Numbered from the stretch's first letter, positions 25,481 to 38,242 are shown. The stretch: DNA of 64,000 nucleotides from Sarcocystis neurona (GCA_000727475.1 KL647291.1:3517434-3581433); one strand, 5' to 3'. Notes: generated by a model not told the origin, from the sequence alone. Numbers and translations: made by a program.

Positions 25481-28400
25481 ATGAAATTCCTTGGAAGGCA
25501 ACCAACACGACGCCTGTCGCACGATCAGGCAGGAGCTTACGCGCTCTTTGTCCTGGTGAACTGTTCTCTTCTTCGTGCGACGTCGACAGCGCAGTTCTAC
25601 GACAATTCCCTCCCTGAAGCGGCAGACCACCGTGAGATCATACTGGTAGACGCTCAGAAATTCTCCACCTACTGTCAAAAAAGCAAAGTCTTCAGGGCTG
25701 GTGCTACGCGTGCGGCTTTTCGTGTTAACACTAAATGTGCTCAGATCCATACACGCGCTCAGCAATAACCATCTGTGAAAATTTTGAAGCAATGTTTTTC
25801 TCTAAAAATAATACCGTGTAGCACAGAATTCTGCTGAAAGGATACGCATTTAAAATCTCGCTCGTATTCCGTGCCACTTAGCACGGGCTTGACAGTCATA
25901 AATTGAACTGTAAATCCCGTCCCTAAAATTCCGTCCGTTCAATTCCCTTATACTGCCTAAAGCTCTTCTGCCGACCACTTCATAACAGCACTCAATGCTC
26001 AGTACAATGTAACATATGGGACGAACGATGTTACATTTCGTGTCTAGTGGCTCTTCCGTGTATAAAGAATGACGACAACTATTACGTTGGAAACTGTGAC
26101 GGGAAACAGCGGCATCAACCAGGGCGGATGAATGACAGCAAAATCAGACGCCAGCGAGATCCATGTCGAAGGTCTGTGAAAGGACATATTGCAAGTGTAT
26201 CATATGCACTTTCCACTAGCACAAAACCTTGCGTAAGACAGAAATTGTATGGGTCAATTCGGTGCGCTGCGTCACGCATACATGAATGCTCACCAGTCGT
26301 GCAGTAGATACTCCGTCACTATAAGGCTACCACGTACGCGCAAAAGTGCTCGTCTGTGCTCCGCTGTACTATGAACGCTGGGGGAGTCAGATGAGTGAAC
26401 CCTTGAGAAATTCGCTCTTCTACGCTGCCTGTCTTCTTACGAGTACACGACTATACGAGCGGCATTGGTTGAAGCTCTCCGCTAGTACTACAAGCAACCG
26501 GCACGTTCGAGCAGGATACTCCATGCTTGCACCACCTTTCCACCATCTGCCTGAGCTACAACAGCAGACGGTTCCCCTGGAATACACTGTCTGAAGGAAC
26601 TCGACGCAGTAATGGCGGATCAGGCGCACCCGTACGATATGCAACGAGTTAATTACGCCTACTTCGTTATTAACACAAATACGCACGTGCACCATACTGC
26701 TGCGTACAACGTGAGCGATTCTTGGATACTGTTAGTACTTAAGAGTATATACTGCCGTACGAATGTACATATCTCGCATCGCCACTATATGCTGGAAATG
26801 AATAATACACATGCCGAAACTGTGGTGTGCTAGCTTTGAAATCAAGTGAACCTCTACGCGGAATGTAGGGTGTAGCACCTGTACGTGCACACACGTGACC
26901 ACGTGGACTGCGGTGTACTGATTCACGAGCACAAGGTAATGTGTGTCTGTATCCCGCGCCCTCGTCTGGCTCCAGGGGTGTAGAGGCATGCTTCGTGCAT
27001 GAGGTTGCGTTTGCCAAAAGGCGGAGGCACAATGGAGTCTGGCGCCTTCCAGCGCTATACCCACGCAAGCTTCCACTCTTTAGAGGTGTGGTTTGTGTGG
27101 CACGAGCTACCAAAAAACAATGCACAAGACGCGAGGTCGGGAATGTTCGTTACTTCCTTACTAGCGTCAAGCCTAATGCCGTCTCGGCACTAACATTTTT
27201 GTTCTTTTTCCCTGTTAGGCCGATCCCAGCCTTCCCTGCGGGTGGAGTATGAATACGTTCATACACGCGCTCGGTCTCTAGCTCCTCTCACGACGAAGAA
27301 CGCTTCATACCACGTCACTGTTGACGCATTCCACAATGCGCTTGGGAACTCTAGTGAACACGCTCGAACTTGGCGCATGCTCACGCGACTACTAGGCGAA
27401 CGACGCCCACCGCTATTGGTGGAAGAGAGAGGCGAATTGTCCACAGACGAGCACAGTAACCTACAGGGCAAACCATTAACTAGCGAAGGCGCGAAGGTGT
27501 TCGGTATTCCGGACAATTATGGAGAGAGAGCAGCACAAACAGGCGGAGAAGAAGCTAGCCGACGCCTCTGGACAGGACGAGACATTGAGGTTCGAATACT
27601 CCCTACAGGTGAAGAAGTGTTGTTATTAACTAAAAATACAACAGATAAGAAGACCATGTCGGGGCCTAGAGTTCGCGCTCCACGGGACGAGGGTACTGAG
27701 GTTAGGAAGGCAGGTGCTGGAGGAGCAGTGGATACGATTCTATGGCCTTGGACCATGTCGGTGGGCGGCTTTCGGAACTTGAGTGAAGAGGCAAAGGCCC
27801 GTCAGAACCGAAGCCAAACGTCCAGAAGCAGCCGTTCAGGTGGACCTATGACTACTCTGTCTCCTCTGCACGGTTCTCTCCCAGAGTGGTTACCCGTTTC
27901 GCAGATACCGCACCTGTCTTCTTCAACAGACGTGCAGAACCCGTCCACGCTTGAAGAGGTCGACGTTAGAAAAGGAAGTACTAAACAGAAGGAAGACGTC
28001 CACAGTGACGGCGGGAGTGCTTCTGAAGGTGGCGAAACGCAGGAGAAAGACGTCTACGGAGATAACCTTAACAGTGAAGTACACGGTGTTAAACCCGTAT
28101 TTGCGGAGTTGGATTTACCGCCACTTCCAAAGAAGAAAACACAAGATCCTCAGCGGGTTGAGACAGGCGAAGAGCAGCAACCCACAGGGATAGGAGAAGG
28201 CAAACCTCAACATGCAATCGCCGACAGGAGAAATGTCGTTGATGGGTTACTTGAAGCGAAGAAGAGAAGACGCGCACAGCTTGAGGGAGGTGGTGCACAA
28301 AGAACAGAAGACCCGCTCGATACTTCCCCGCCAACACGTGCAGATAGAAAAGAACAGCAAGACACGATAAAAAGGGAAGACTCGGAGGACAGAGGAAGTG

Positions 28401-31400
28401 ACAAAGACCAAAAAAGAGCCCACGGTGGCGGCCATGGAGATACCAGTGGTGAGACGAGAGAAGACGAGGACTTTCACGGAGTGACTAGGGGTGCAAGCCC
28501 TTTAGCAGGTACGGAGCAATATTTGCTCGAGTTCCTTGCTCAGCGAGAACAGCAGCTGCAAAAAAGGGCAGACGAATTAGGACGCGAGCAAAACCGTTCT
28601 CCGCCGTCTGCTTTGCTTGCGCAGATCGCGCTGGTACACGACCTCCGAGAAATGCTCGAGAAAAGGTTTTCTGACACAACCTTGTTCGCAGATGATCAGC
28701 CCACTACGCAGGGCACAGTACCAGCAGGTTCGAGCAGTCGTGCTGAAACTGACACGCTTGTGGAACGAAGCGAGGATACAGGAACAAGCGTAGTAGGCAG
28801 TGGAGATACCTCCGACAGTAAGTCGGCGTCAGCGGAAAAAGACAGTCGTGCAGAATGGCGGAGTGAGGGCAGAGAGGAAGCCAACTCGACGACGGTAGAA
28901 CTCGACGAGAAAAAACAGTTGGACGACTCACAAAAGAAGCGACAACAAAGGCCGACGTGCCCAAAAGAAGACGACGACGAGGAGGAAAGAATTCGGAATC
29001 GGTTGAAGGTCCTTACCGCAAGGCGGTACCGCCGTGAAGCTGCTGCTGCGCTCTGGACTGCCAGGAAGTGCGCCAGTGTTCACCAGGTTTCGCTGGACGG
29101 TAGAAGAAATAATGAAGGACCAGATCGTCAAATATCTTACGAGGAGCTATCTAAGTTCAACGAGATATTACAAGCTTCCGGGCTTCAGGCAAGTGGCGAC
29201 GTGGATTTCGAGGAGGAAGATCTTCGCCTCTGTCCTGCGGATGATGAAGCCTTCGCTTTTCTCCGCGAAGCTGCTGCGGAATCGGCTTCTTGGAAATTCT
29301 CCGGAGGTCCTTCCCAGCAATCCAGTCGGCGAAGCTCCTTGAAGGAAGTCGCGTGCTCTTTGTGGCGTCAAGGGTGCTCGGTTTGCGGTTGTTTTTCTGG
29401 GCGAGTGGTGTGCTCGCGCTACTGCGTTGCTGCGACAGCAAGGATTGACCCTCAAGGTGAGACAAACAGAACAGCTCTTGCCTGTTGTCTCGTAGAGTCG
29501 AAAGAGACCGGGCAGCTTGGCGATTTATTCGACACCCTTCCTCACACTCTGCTTGCCGTGCCCTACGGCCAATGGGATGATGGAGTAAAGCCTCGAAGAC
29601 GACGTCCAAAACCCACAATAGAGAATAACCCGACCGATGAGGAACAGCTTGTCGATTTTGATTCAGCCGCTGACTCTGCTATTGCAGCGGAAGAAACAGC
29701 GTCTCGTAACGGTCGAGGCCCCTCTACTCAAGCCGTTACATCTCGTCACGCAGCGCCTCCTGCCACTCCCGGAGCAAGTGTGCAGCCGTCCCCCTCACCT
29801 GAACCCAGTGTTTTGAGTGAAACACGTCCTGCACCATCCCACGAAGCACTTGAGAGGGCTCCTGCTGCTCCCGCTGCAATTGCTGGCGTCCCCATTTTAC
29901 GAGAAGACAGCACCACGCAGGAAGACAAGATGGATGACACCTTCGTTGCAGCAAGCACGCGACCGAGCACGCAAGATGCGGCCAGAAACGAAGAAAGGCA
30001 GGACGAAATGGAAGAGGTAGAAGAGAGTCCCCCACCGCTGAACAATCTTGGAGTACACTCACTGACCAAAATTTTGATGGAGATCAACCCAGCTACGAGA
30101 GCGACAGTAGAAGCAGCTTTAGAAGCAGCTTCAAGGGCGGTTAGGCTAGCAGGTGAAGCCAAAGCAGTGGAGAACAGTAGCGCAGGTATTCTACCAGGCA
30201 ATGCAGAAGGGTCTCAACAGCAAAGAGAAGCATCTCCCCCACCGCCTCGTGCAGAGCCTGACGCCCGACCGCAAACACCGTCAGAGGAGGCACATGAAGA
30301 AGCGCAAGAAGATATAGCAACGCCGACGAATGAACCTGATGCTAAACGTTCACCGTCAGTCACACAAGAGGTGACCATTTCATCATCTTCACCTACAGAA
30401 GCGTTGATGGCTGCGTACCAGGAGGTTCTGACGTCTGGAAGCGGCAACACGGAGGCAGGAGCGGCCGCTGCCGCTGCCCTGGTACAGCTGCTGCAAACCC
30501 CTGCTCCTCCTCCAGGTGCAGGGACCAAAAGAGCATCCCCTGAGGAGTCGCCAGATAGCAGGGGGAACACGCCATCGGTGGGTGCGAACGAGCAAGGCAG
30601 TAGGACTGAACCTCAGGCAGTCGTAACAGCAGAGCGCTCTCCAGAGACGCAGTCGCCTCTAGACAATCTACTGCAGCTGCTGAGGCAACAAATGCAGCAA
30701 CAGGCACTCAGTCCGCAGCAGCAGCTGCTCAGTTCACAGCTACTGCCGCTGCAGAGACAGCAGAGTCAACCCGGACAGCTGCAACAGCAGCGCCCCTCCG
30801 ACGGAAGGCCACAGCAAAGCAGCGCTACAACCACCACCAGCAGGGGAAGCCCAGGATCGGCACCCAGAGCAGACATCGAAACCGACCTTTCTGGGAGGGA
30901 TGTAGGACCCTATTTGGGCCCCCCTGCTCGATGCCCCTTGGACTGTGAAGTCTTCTTTGACGGATGCACTACGTGTCAATGCTTCAACGCGAATGCTGCC
31001 CCCACATGTAGGCCGCGCTGGTGTCGCAGAATGGCTACGGCTCCAACGTGTTTGCAAGGTAACCAATGACAACAAGACACTCAAATGCTGCAGGGGCGTA
31101 CAGGGAATGATTTGCGTGAACAGCTAGACCCATAATCAGCGAATGGACTCGCGTCGCCCTTGTGTACGCTGGAAAACACGTGACAGGTCTCTCTAAGATG
31201 TCATGATAGCTGGCGGCTGCTGATGGTGTCGCTGTGCGTCGGAGGTTTGCGGGGCCGACGGTATCCAGAACTGTGTCTTCTGGCGCATCTACAAGTGCAA
31301 GTATATATCGTCATTCAGTGGCACACACCATGCACTAAGTACACATTACACACCACCACTCACACCAGAGGGGTACTTTTGTACTCTTCAGAAAAAGTAA

Positions 31401-32319
31401 TACAGACTATTGTTAGCAATCATATACTTCCCGTGAACACCTCCTCAGTCTAAATACTGCATTGCGTTCATTCCTCGTGATACACCTAACAGGCGTATCT
31501 TCCACCCTTCAAAGCAACAGTGTTTCTATCGTCGTGGGTACGCACGCGCTTCTCAGATATTGAGCTGGTATGTGATTGACTGGAGTAACTTTTTGGTATC
31601 GCGACTTCCGCATTAAACTGCGAATGACAGCCACTTCCGGGAGTTCAAGAAATGGAGTACGTGCTGTTCTTGCATGCTACCTCCTCTACAGCTAAAAGGA
31701 AAACTCAGTTGACACCTGCTACCTTTTTTGAAGCTTACGCGCGTGTTTTGCTTCAGTGCCTTGATACGTGATTGCTGGCGTTGATGCAACATCCGCCACT
31801 GCACTTCCTACAGTGTGCGTTCAGCGCTCGTTTCCTGCCTCGAGAATGTGACTTTTTATGCAGTGCCGCAGTAATACTGAAGCTTAGGCCTCCAGTACTT
31901 CCCACGTAGTTAGTGCGGATTGATTCTTGTGCTGATTCGGTGGGCCTTGCCATGAACTCTGCTCCCTGCGTCCCTTTTATGAAAGTGGCAAATGTCCGGC
32001 ACTAGTGTACCACAGCTGTGCACCGCTGGAGGGAAATTCGACGCTCGCGTACGTGTTGTTCGCGCTGCTCATCGTATGCAGTGCCCTTTTATTTCGGCGA
32101 GTCTTCCCTTTTCTGTCTGCATGCGTATGCTTTGCAGTTCGGCCATCCCCTGGCCCTTTGGAGTGCCCTTTAAATTGTTTCCAAACGTTTAACGGCTGCG
32201 ACTTGTGCGTCTGCGACGGCAGAGGCCACCGGCTTTCCTGCCGTGATTTATGCGCCTTGCAAAACCCGTTGCAACGTAGAAATCACATGGGAGAGAAGCG
32301 CTGCGTTCGACAGATGTGA
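25481..32319 (+). CDS. Secreted, disordered acidic/Gln-rich protein with three cysteine modules
   Basis: Three exons join in phase: 25481-25631, 27219-31058 and 32138-32319 (TGA), about 1390 residues. Donors are GTGAGA and GTAACC; acceptors are TTAG and GCAG. Exon 1 encodes a signal peptide: basic start, core AYALFVLVNCSLL, likely cleavage after RATSTA. Residues about 60-760 are Glu/Lys/Asp/Arg/Ser-rich and probably disordered, with coiled-coil-like patches such as LEFLAQREQQLQKRADELG. About 800-1280 is Pro/Ser/Ala/Glu then poly-Gln rich. Cys module 1 (about 763-786) has C-x6-C-x2-C-x-C-x6-C-x3-C. Modules 2 (from about 1289) and 3 (C-terminal, encoded by exon 3) share C-x3-C-x6-C-x2-C-x-C-x8-C-x3/4-C, reminiscent of antistasin or VWC-type knots. 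I do not recognise the protein; a secreted adhesin, inhibitor, or oocyst or dense-granule component is possible but unproven. If the second intron is not spliced, the frame stops at 31069 and module 3 is lost. Confidence 0.75.
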
Positions 32320-33398
32320 TTTAAAGAGAGAAAGGTAAGAGTAGACAAAGCTGGATTCGCCCGTGTCTATAGTTGTCGATACACATATACATGCCTACAA
32401 ATACGTACAATACACTTAGTCGTTCGTACGAGAGGAGATGCACACGAAAAGTGAAGCCTGCGCAGCATGCTTTAAGCAGAACACAGATAAGGGGTATAAC
32501 TCTGAATTAAATGATTCCTCTTCCACCACCCTTCGTACCTAGAGAATTTTGAGGCGAGGATTGGAATAACGTGGTACTAAAAAAGGTGTAAATTGAAGGA
32601 GAAATTGGCTGGTATCATACACGTGGCTGTGTACTAGGCCGCGGTCGCAACCCCTGGAGGTTACAAAACAACGCACTGCAGGTGTCGCGGCATATGTTAT
32701 GTATTGATGGACGAGTGAACGTGTGGTGGCCAGGTAGAGAGATTCTGTCTCATTTCTACGTACAACTGGTAAACACGTGGCAGATAGATCAGCAGCGAGG
32801 ACGGAGCTACGTAGGTGTTCTTTGGTTCACCTCAACACCCTTACGTTTGTTGTGCTGAGGAGTCTCTGTATCTGGTCCAAGTGCCTCTTTTCAGCGAGTT
32901 CACGGATGCATTGACATGAGTATACGTGCACCTGATCAACTGAGCCACACTCCGAGCCATCGAAATCGTCACGGTAGAATGACGATTGCCGCGCGAAGAG
33001 CGCGGCTGTTTGCCGCCCAAACAGACCACCTACACGAAGAGGGTTCTACAGACAACCGCCGTGAGACGACCTCGCACGACTTACGGGTAGAGCGTACGTG
33101 AAATCAATGCCTATTAGCTTACACCACTAAACAAGTGATATTAGGCGATCAGTCGGGAGAAGACCTTTGGTTCTCTTATTGTGCTCAGTAGGTCAACCAC
33201 AAGCGTGAGTATGGATTAGGTACGAGTGAGACCGAAAAAACCGTTGTCTACTTCACGGTGCAGAGCGTATTTCTTGCGCGGTCAGCTGGGAAAACGCAAG
33301 ACATTTTCTCCAGTAATGGAATCTTTCCCCTTCTGAAAAGCAGAACACGCCGCAGGGAGACGCAAAAATCTGATGTGGCTGACAGCTACCTGCGTTGA

Positions 33399-33638
33399 GT
33401 GTACGAATGCGGCGATGCAGTCCAGAACGCACCCAGCTATATGCAAAATGGGATTTGCCTTCTAGCGAGTGTACACGGTGGGTGTGCTGGACAGCGATGC
33501 CATTTCATCAACGACTCAGTGAGCGAGGTCCCCAGACTTGGTTCACTTTGCGATGTTTCGTCTCGTTGTATGCGGCTGTGTGCCGAATGTTTTTTAACGC
33601 CGTATTCTCCGCACGGAAAAAGTGATACACTCACATGA
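33399..33638 (+). CDS. Cysteine-rich open frame, possible further exon of the secreted-protein gene
   Basis: Seventy-nine codons with eight cysteines, beginning VYECGDAVQNAPSYMQNGIC and continuing through GGCAGQRCHF and CDVSSRCMRLCAEC to a TGA. An acceptor-like TTGAG precedes it. It could be a 3' exon of the gene at 25481 if exon 3 of that gene uses an internal donor (GTAGAA near 32276) instead of its stop codon; the phase would then fit. It could equally be a fragment of a separate gene. No family match is recognised. Confidence 0.3.
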   Translation: MYECGDAVQNAPSYMQNGICLLASVHGGCAGQRCHFINDSVSEVPRLGSLCDVSSRCMRLCAECFLTPYSPHGKSDTLT

Positions 33639-35808
33639 TTTGCGGCAACATTCCATGTTATTTATGAATTCTCGCACCAAACAAATTCCCAGCGTTTGAA
33701 GCATCAGACCATCACATTCAATGGAACTCGAAAGGATAGATTTGCAGAGAAAGGCAGCCAAGATCACGCTTCTGCTGCTCTCCACTATAAGTGACCAGGG
33801 TCTATTTGGAAGTTTGTGCCTATTCCAAATAAATTCGTGTGCGTATGGAAGTTGTTTGCGTTACGTTGTTTGCGAAGCCCTCTGCGTATTCTTTTGCACT
33901 CTGGAATCCTCCAATGAGGCTGTCGCCGTCGTTGTTTGCTAACGTGTAAAACGGTGTCACGCTGCTTTGGGTCCCACGACAGAAATTTTTGACTGAAGGT
34001 ATCTTGTTGGGAAACACTCGTGTATGCGGGGCGTTTCTGCTGCGTGGCCTGGGTCAGTCCCAGGGACGCCAATCCGGTGCAAGCAGACGACGTATACGTG
34101 CAGGGGTTATCGCCTCTACGCACCCTATTACGTGAAAAAGCTTACTGTTAATACATCTACACGGTAGACTTGGCGGGCCACTTATTGATTTTTTTCTGTT
34201 TTCCAGGTAGCTTCAGACCAAACACCTGTTGGAGGTGACGGCGTGTTGCGTCCGATGGAGATCAGTCGGTTTGTAGCCTATTTTGCTACACACACGCGTG
34301 CGAATTGACACAAAATATATCCGTGCAGATCAGCGCACGTGCAGATACAGAGGCGCGGCAGTCCCTGCCTGCATGTCTGCAGGCACGAGTGTAGGCTAAT
34401 ACACGCAAACAGTAGAAGCTGTTCCTGGATAAGCGCACGAAACTCATGCGCATGTGTCCGGAACCACATTCAGCTAACAGGAGCGTTGGTTTTGGTACGC
34501 CGCAATATTTTGTACTGTTGTTTTTCTCGTAAAAATCTCCCGTTGAAATCTGCCTGTCCAACGTGCGTAGAATAAATCGCTTCTGCAAAGAGTCGTGAGG
34601 CTAATCCAGTGCGGTTGCCCTAGTGGCAAACGCTGTAGTTATGCGGAAGCTTGGTATAACGGCGCATGCACCTGCAGCTGAGTACCTTTCTAGTAATGCG
34701 TAATTAACGCGTCGGGGGCCGTTCTGGCGCAGCAAAGCATTTTCGGGAAGAAGACAGCGTATCCACTCTTGTGTGGAGAAGTAGGTCCTCCTACTACTGG
34801 TGTCTAGTTTTATGTATGGTGAAACAAAGTGAAGCGTAAACTTCACAGGCGCTGTTTTAGTGGAATCAAACTCTGAGTGTCTAGCCGTATGCGCGGTACT
34901 TGACAAGTTCACCCAGACTGGTAAGAGCCGACGGTTGATGTATGAATGCCTAACTTCCCATCTGGTAGATATACGAACACGCGCAGCCTTCAGGTGCGTT
35001 GTAGCAGATGAGACCGAAATCATCGCCGTCAAGGAGACAATTTCTACGCTTGGTTTGAGTCAATCTCCGTCAAAGTACTGGAGTCCAGGGGACAAATAAG
35101 TGATGTGGAGAACGAGGCGCATCCATGGTAAGTGTACGTGTGCGTGTCCCCAGCCCTGCTGCGTACCTACCAGCACTTCGTGCACGCCTGTTTTGAAAAC
35201 GTACGAATGACAACATCGCCGGGCACGGGCACTGGGACACCAGCGTGCCGCAGCCTGAAAACTCTCAGGAAGAGCCATCTATACCTCGGGAAGAATCCTT
35301 TTTCTCCCTACAAGTGACACTTGACACTTCTGCACCTCGTGCTTTCTTCAGACTGTGCCAGCGCACCACCGCAGCTATTGGAAGGCACGGTACTACTGCT
35401 TGCATGTACCGCACTCTGGACACTCGCCGCACGAATTCAACTAATAACTTCTAGTAAAGGGGGGATTCAGGTACACCTACACCATTGAGGCCCACCGCGC
35501 AGAACAACGTTCACTCATGTTACCCCCAAAGCGATACGCCGGGCCCCTGCTCTGTTCTGTGTATCTATGGATAGATACGCAGGTTACTGATAGCTCCTGC
35601 AAAGTGCGCAAAAGTCGTTGCGCTGGGTATACTACTTCACGCAAACGCGTGCGCATGCCGCAGTGCTACCAGGAAACACACGGCCCCCGCAAAGCCGCAG
35701 TCCAGTCCACGAAAATTACTCAGATAAGAAGAACACCCACTTTTTAAGCCTCCGCTGTCTCCTCGAGGTGAAAGCGAAATTTGGAAGCTAATTGTACATG
35801 TCCTTCAG

Positions 35809-36499
35809 GTGTCTTCGCCTCCTTGCCCTACCAGCCGGCTCCGACTGAGTGCGGCTGCGCTCACAAGTGATTTGAATTCCCTTTGCCAGCCGACCGCCTT
35901 TCGTGCTATTCAGATGGGGTTCTTCTCCAACCAACGAGTCGAGTCCCTTTTTCTCTCTTTCATTCAGTCACGCCCACGCAGTGGTGGAGGTTGTGTACGT
36001 ACGATCATCAATCACGGTGTAGAGCGGTCTGCCGCGATAATCACCTCGTTCTGCATCGACTGGCTGCCCGGCGTTCTCACTCTTGACAAAGGAGCCTCCG
36101 TGAGTGCACAACAGCTCCGGCTCATCGTACAGGTGCGACAGTCGCACATGTAATAACAGCAGCTAAGTGTCAACGCAAAATTTACGTTTGCTGCTGCGTA
36201 AAGACACCTGCAGTACTTTCCAAGAATGCATGAGCAACGCCCGCACGCGAAGACTCCACCGCTGCACTGTACTCTAGGGAGCATGCGGACAGTCTCTTCA
36301 CCCGCACGAGTTCCTCATCTGAATTGACAACAGGCCCGTCATGTGATTGCAGAACCCCATGCTGTGGCTTGGGTGGAATACAAGAGTCACACAAACAGCA
36401 GCTGTCGGAGCACTGCATCCGACCTGGAGTTCTGAAATTTTTGCACACACGACAGTGGAAGGAAAAAGTTGGTCCCGCTATGTTGCCACCTATACGCAC
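35809..36499 (+). CDS. Two phase-0 open segments, possible exons of an unknown + strand gene
   Basis: Segment 35809-36132 is flanked by CTTCAG and CAG/GTGCGA and encodes 108 residues including FRAIQMGFFSNQRVESLFLS and SFCIDWLPGVLTLDKGASV. Segment 36353-36499 is flanked by TTGCAG and CAC/GTACGC and encodes 49 residues including NPMLWLGWNTRVTQTAAVGA. Both are in phase 0, so they would join cleanly. I cannot identify the product. The second segment overlaps, on the opposite strand, the Cys-module frame at 36182-36568; both cannot easily be real. Confidence 0.25.
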
Positions 36500-36568
36500 G
36501 TACGCCCACGCCGGAAAAAAGTGGAAAAGGACGCACTTGCCGCGCGCAGACGGAAAACACATGTGCAC
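36182..36568 (-). CDS. Minus-strand Cys-module frame resembling the secreted protein's modules
   Basis: The frame contains FHCRVCKNFRTPGRMQCSDS followed by CCLCDSC (36454-36380), then an acidic tail (SDEELVRVKRL). Its C-x2-C-x-N-x8-C-x3-C spacing equals that of module 3 of the + strand secreted protein, with one Cys replaced by Asn. In another minus frame, 36266-36210 encodes CSGGVFACGRCSCILGKYC, flanked by an AG acceptor (TACAG) and a GT donor (GTGTCT). These may be exons of an inverted paralogue or remnants of one. Gene limits are unknown. Confidence 0.35.
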   Translation of the reverse strand: MHMCFPSARGKCVLFHFFPAWAYVRIGGNIAGPTFSFHCRVCKNFRTPGRMQCSDSCCLCDSCIPPKPQHGVLQSHDGPVVNSDEELVRVKRLSACSLEYSAAVESSRAGVAHAFLESTAGVFTQQQT

Positions 36569-38242
36569 ACAGACTGTAGAATTACCAGCGACATTATTCG
36601 CGGCTAAAAAGAAAGATGATTAAGACGGCCATGCAGTCTGATACCGACCATGGCTCGCAGCCGTATACAGGACGCGGCTTAGCACTACTTGAATACGCGT
36701 CTACGTGTGTATACGCGTACACTTTGCAGTATACACACGTACACGTACATCCTAATACATGTGCTTGACAAGCAAGCCACCTGCGATAATGCACGCCAGC
36801 TGCACGGCCGCAAAATGTCTCTATCGATACAACATTCTCGCTAACAATCGGAGCGAAATTTCTTTGAAGAGTTGTAACAATGGATTCGCTTCGCTTGTCA
36901 AACCGATCTCTTAACAGGGTGGTGGGCGAACGCCTCTGCACGTAGTTCAGTTCACAAGTCGGCGTAGCTAGCTAAACGGCGAGAACCGTTGACCTGCAAG
37001 AATGGCAGCAACACAAGCAACAGCCGCAACGTAAAAAAGTAGCAGTCCCAAAGGTATGTAAATGCTGCCTTCCAAAACCCCGACACCGACAAGTATAGAA
37101 GTCTTCGTCTCTTACTTGATACAGCGTATCACACATGTATATGCACATGTTTGTGCGTATACACGTGAGGGTGTGATGCGTTTGGCCTATTCACAAAGAC
37201 ATGTGCTCAACACAACCTACGCAGTTGTCGCAATTTTTTGGCATCGCAAATTTGTAGTCACTGCACGCGGATGTGACCCCTGGTGTGCTACGGGGTGCAG
37301 CTCACGCCCAAGAATACCTGCAGAGCCTCCCCTTGGTCTGAAGTCACATGTACGGACTCCTTATTACTGCATCTGCTAAAGCAGGCTTTAACGTGTAGCT
37401 CGATGGAAAAAGGAGAATCGAAACTGGTGCGCACGCCGCATACGCTGCGCCTCTACAGCAGGGCTCAACTCGCAGCCTTTTCGTACGTGTCTTCCGCTCC
37501 ATGGATTCGGTCGAGATAACCACGCAATGACACGCACGCCCTAGCAGAACTGCAAGGAAGACTGTCTACACGGCTACTGGCTGAAACCGGTCCCCCCAGC
37601 TTGCAAACATGCCAAAGGATAGACACGTGCGTCTCATCCCCTTGAGTCCGTACTTGTACAGGGACACCTGTGTGCGCAGCTATACAACACTAAATACACA
37701 CGTACAAACACACACATTCGTTAAGCGCAGGCAAGAAACGTGCACACATGTACTTTAATTTTCCGAGGCACACGCACGCAGAAAGTCCACACGCTAGTAG
37801 GGCGTAGAGAAAGCGACCGAGCACGCCAACCCCCAACTTCAGGCGTGCAGCGTTGACAACGAAAAAACACAAGTAGAAACATACAGACTGCGTCTGTTTG
37901 AGTTCCACGTAGTCTAGGCGCAGTCACCAGCCGAGGAGCATACATACCTTTCCCTACAAAAGCCAAACGTTGGCGAGTCAAGCCTGCTTCAATCTGAACA
38001 ACCACATAGATATGTCTGTGTGTGTGTGTGTGTTAACCCGTGTATACTCAGCGGTAGCGTGCGAGCGGTAGATGCAGATCCATGTATAAACACACGTTTA
38101 TACATACATTTGTAGATACACACAGGGCAGGCGCAACCAGCAGAACCACACCTCCGTATTCGGGTGCTCCTTCCGAGATATACGCATGCGTAACCCCACA
38201 TATCGGACGGATGCCACAGGGAGGAAAGAAGCGTCAATAGTC

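Larger units (their letters stand above)
32320..38242. other. Unresolved 5.9-kb region between convergent genes
   Basis: No complete gene can be assembled. Candidate coding pieces lie on both strands: a Cys-rich frame at 33399-33638 (+), two phase-compatible open segments at 35809-36132 and 36353-36499 (+), a frame at 37219-37379 (+) ending in a Cys-rich tail, and Cys modules on the minus strand at 36182-36568. Much of the rest (32340-33390, 33640-34860) is complex sequence without long frames. The 3' UTRs of the secreted-protein gene (+) and the ARS2 gene (-) must also lie here. Confidence 0.5.

Noticed and set aside
34860..35099. 79-codon + strand frame (CVVADETEIIAVKETISTLG)
   Set aside because: Its look is protein-like, but it has no recognised family and no phase-compatible partner exon.
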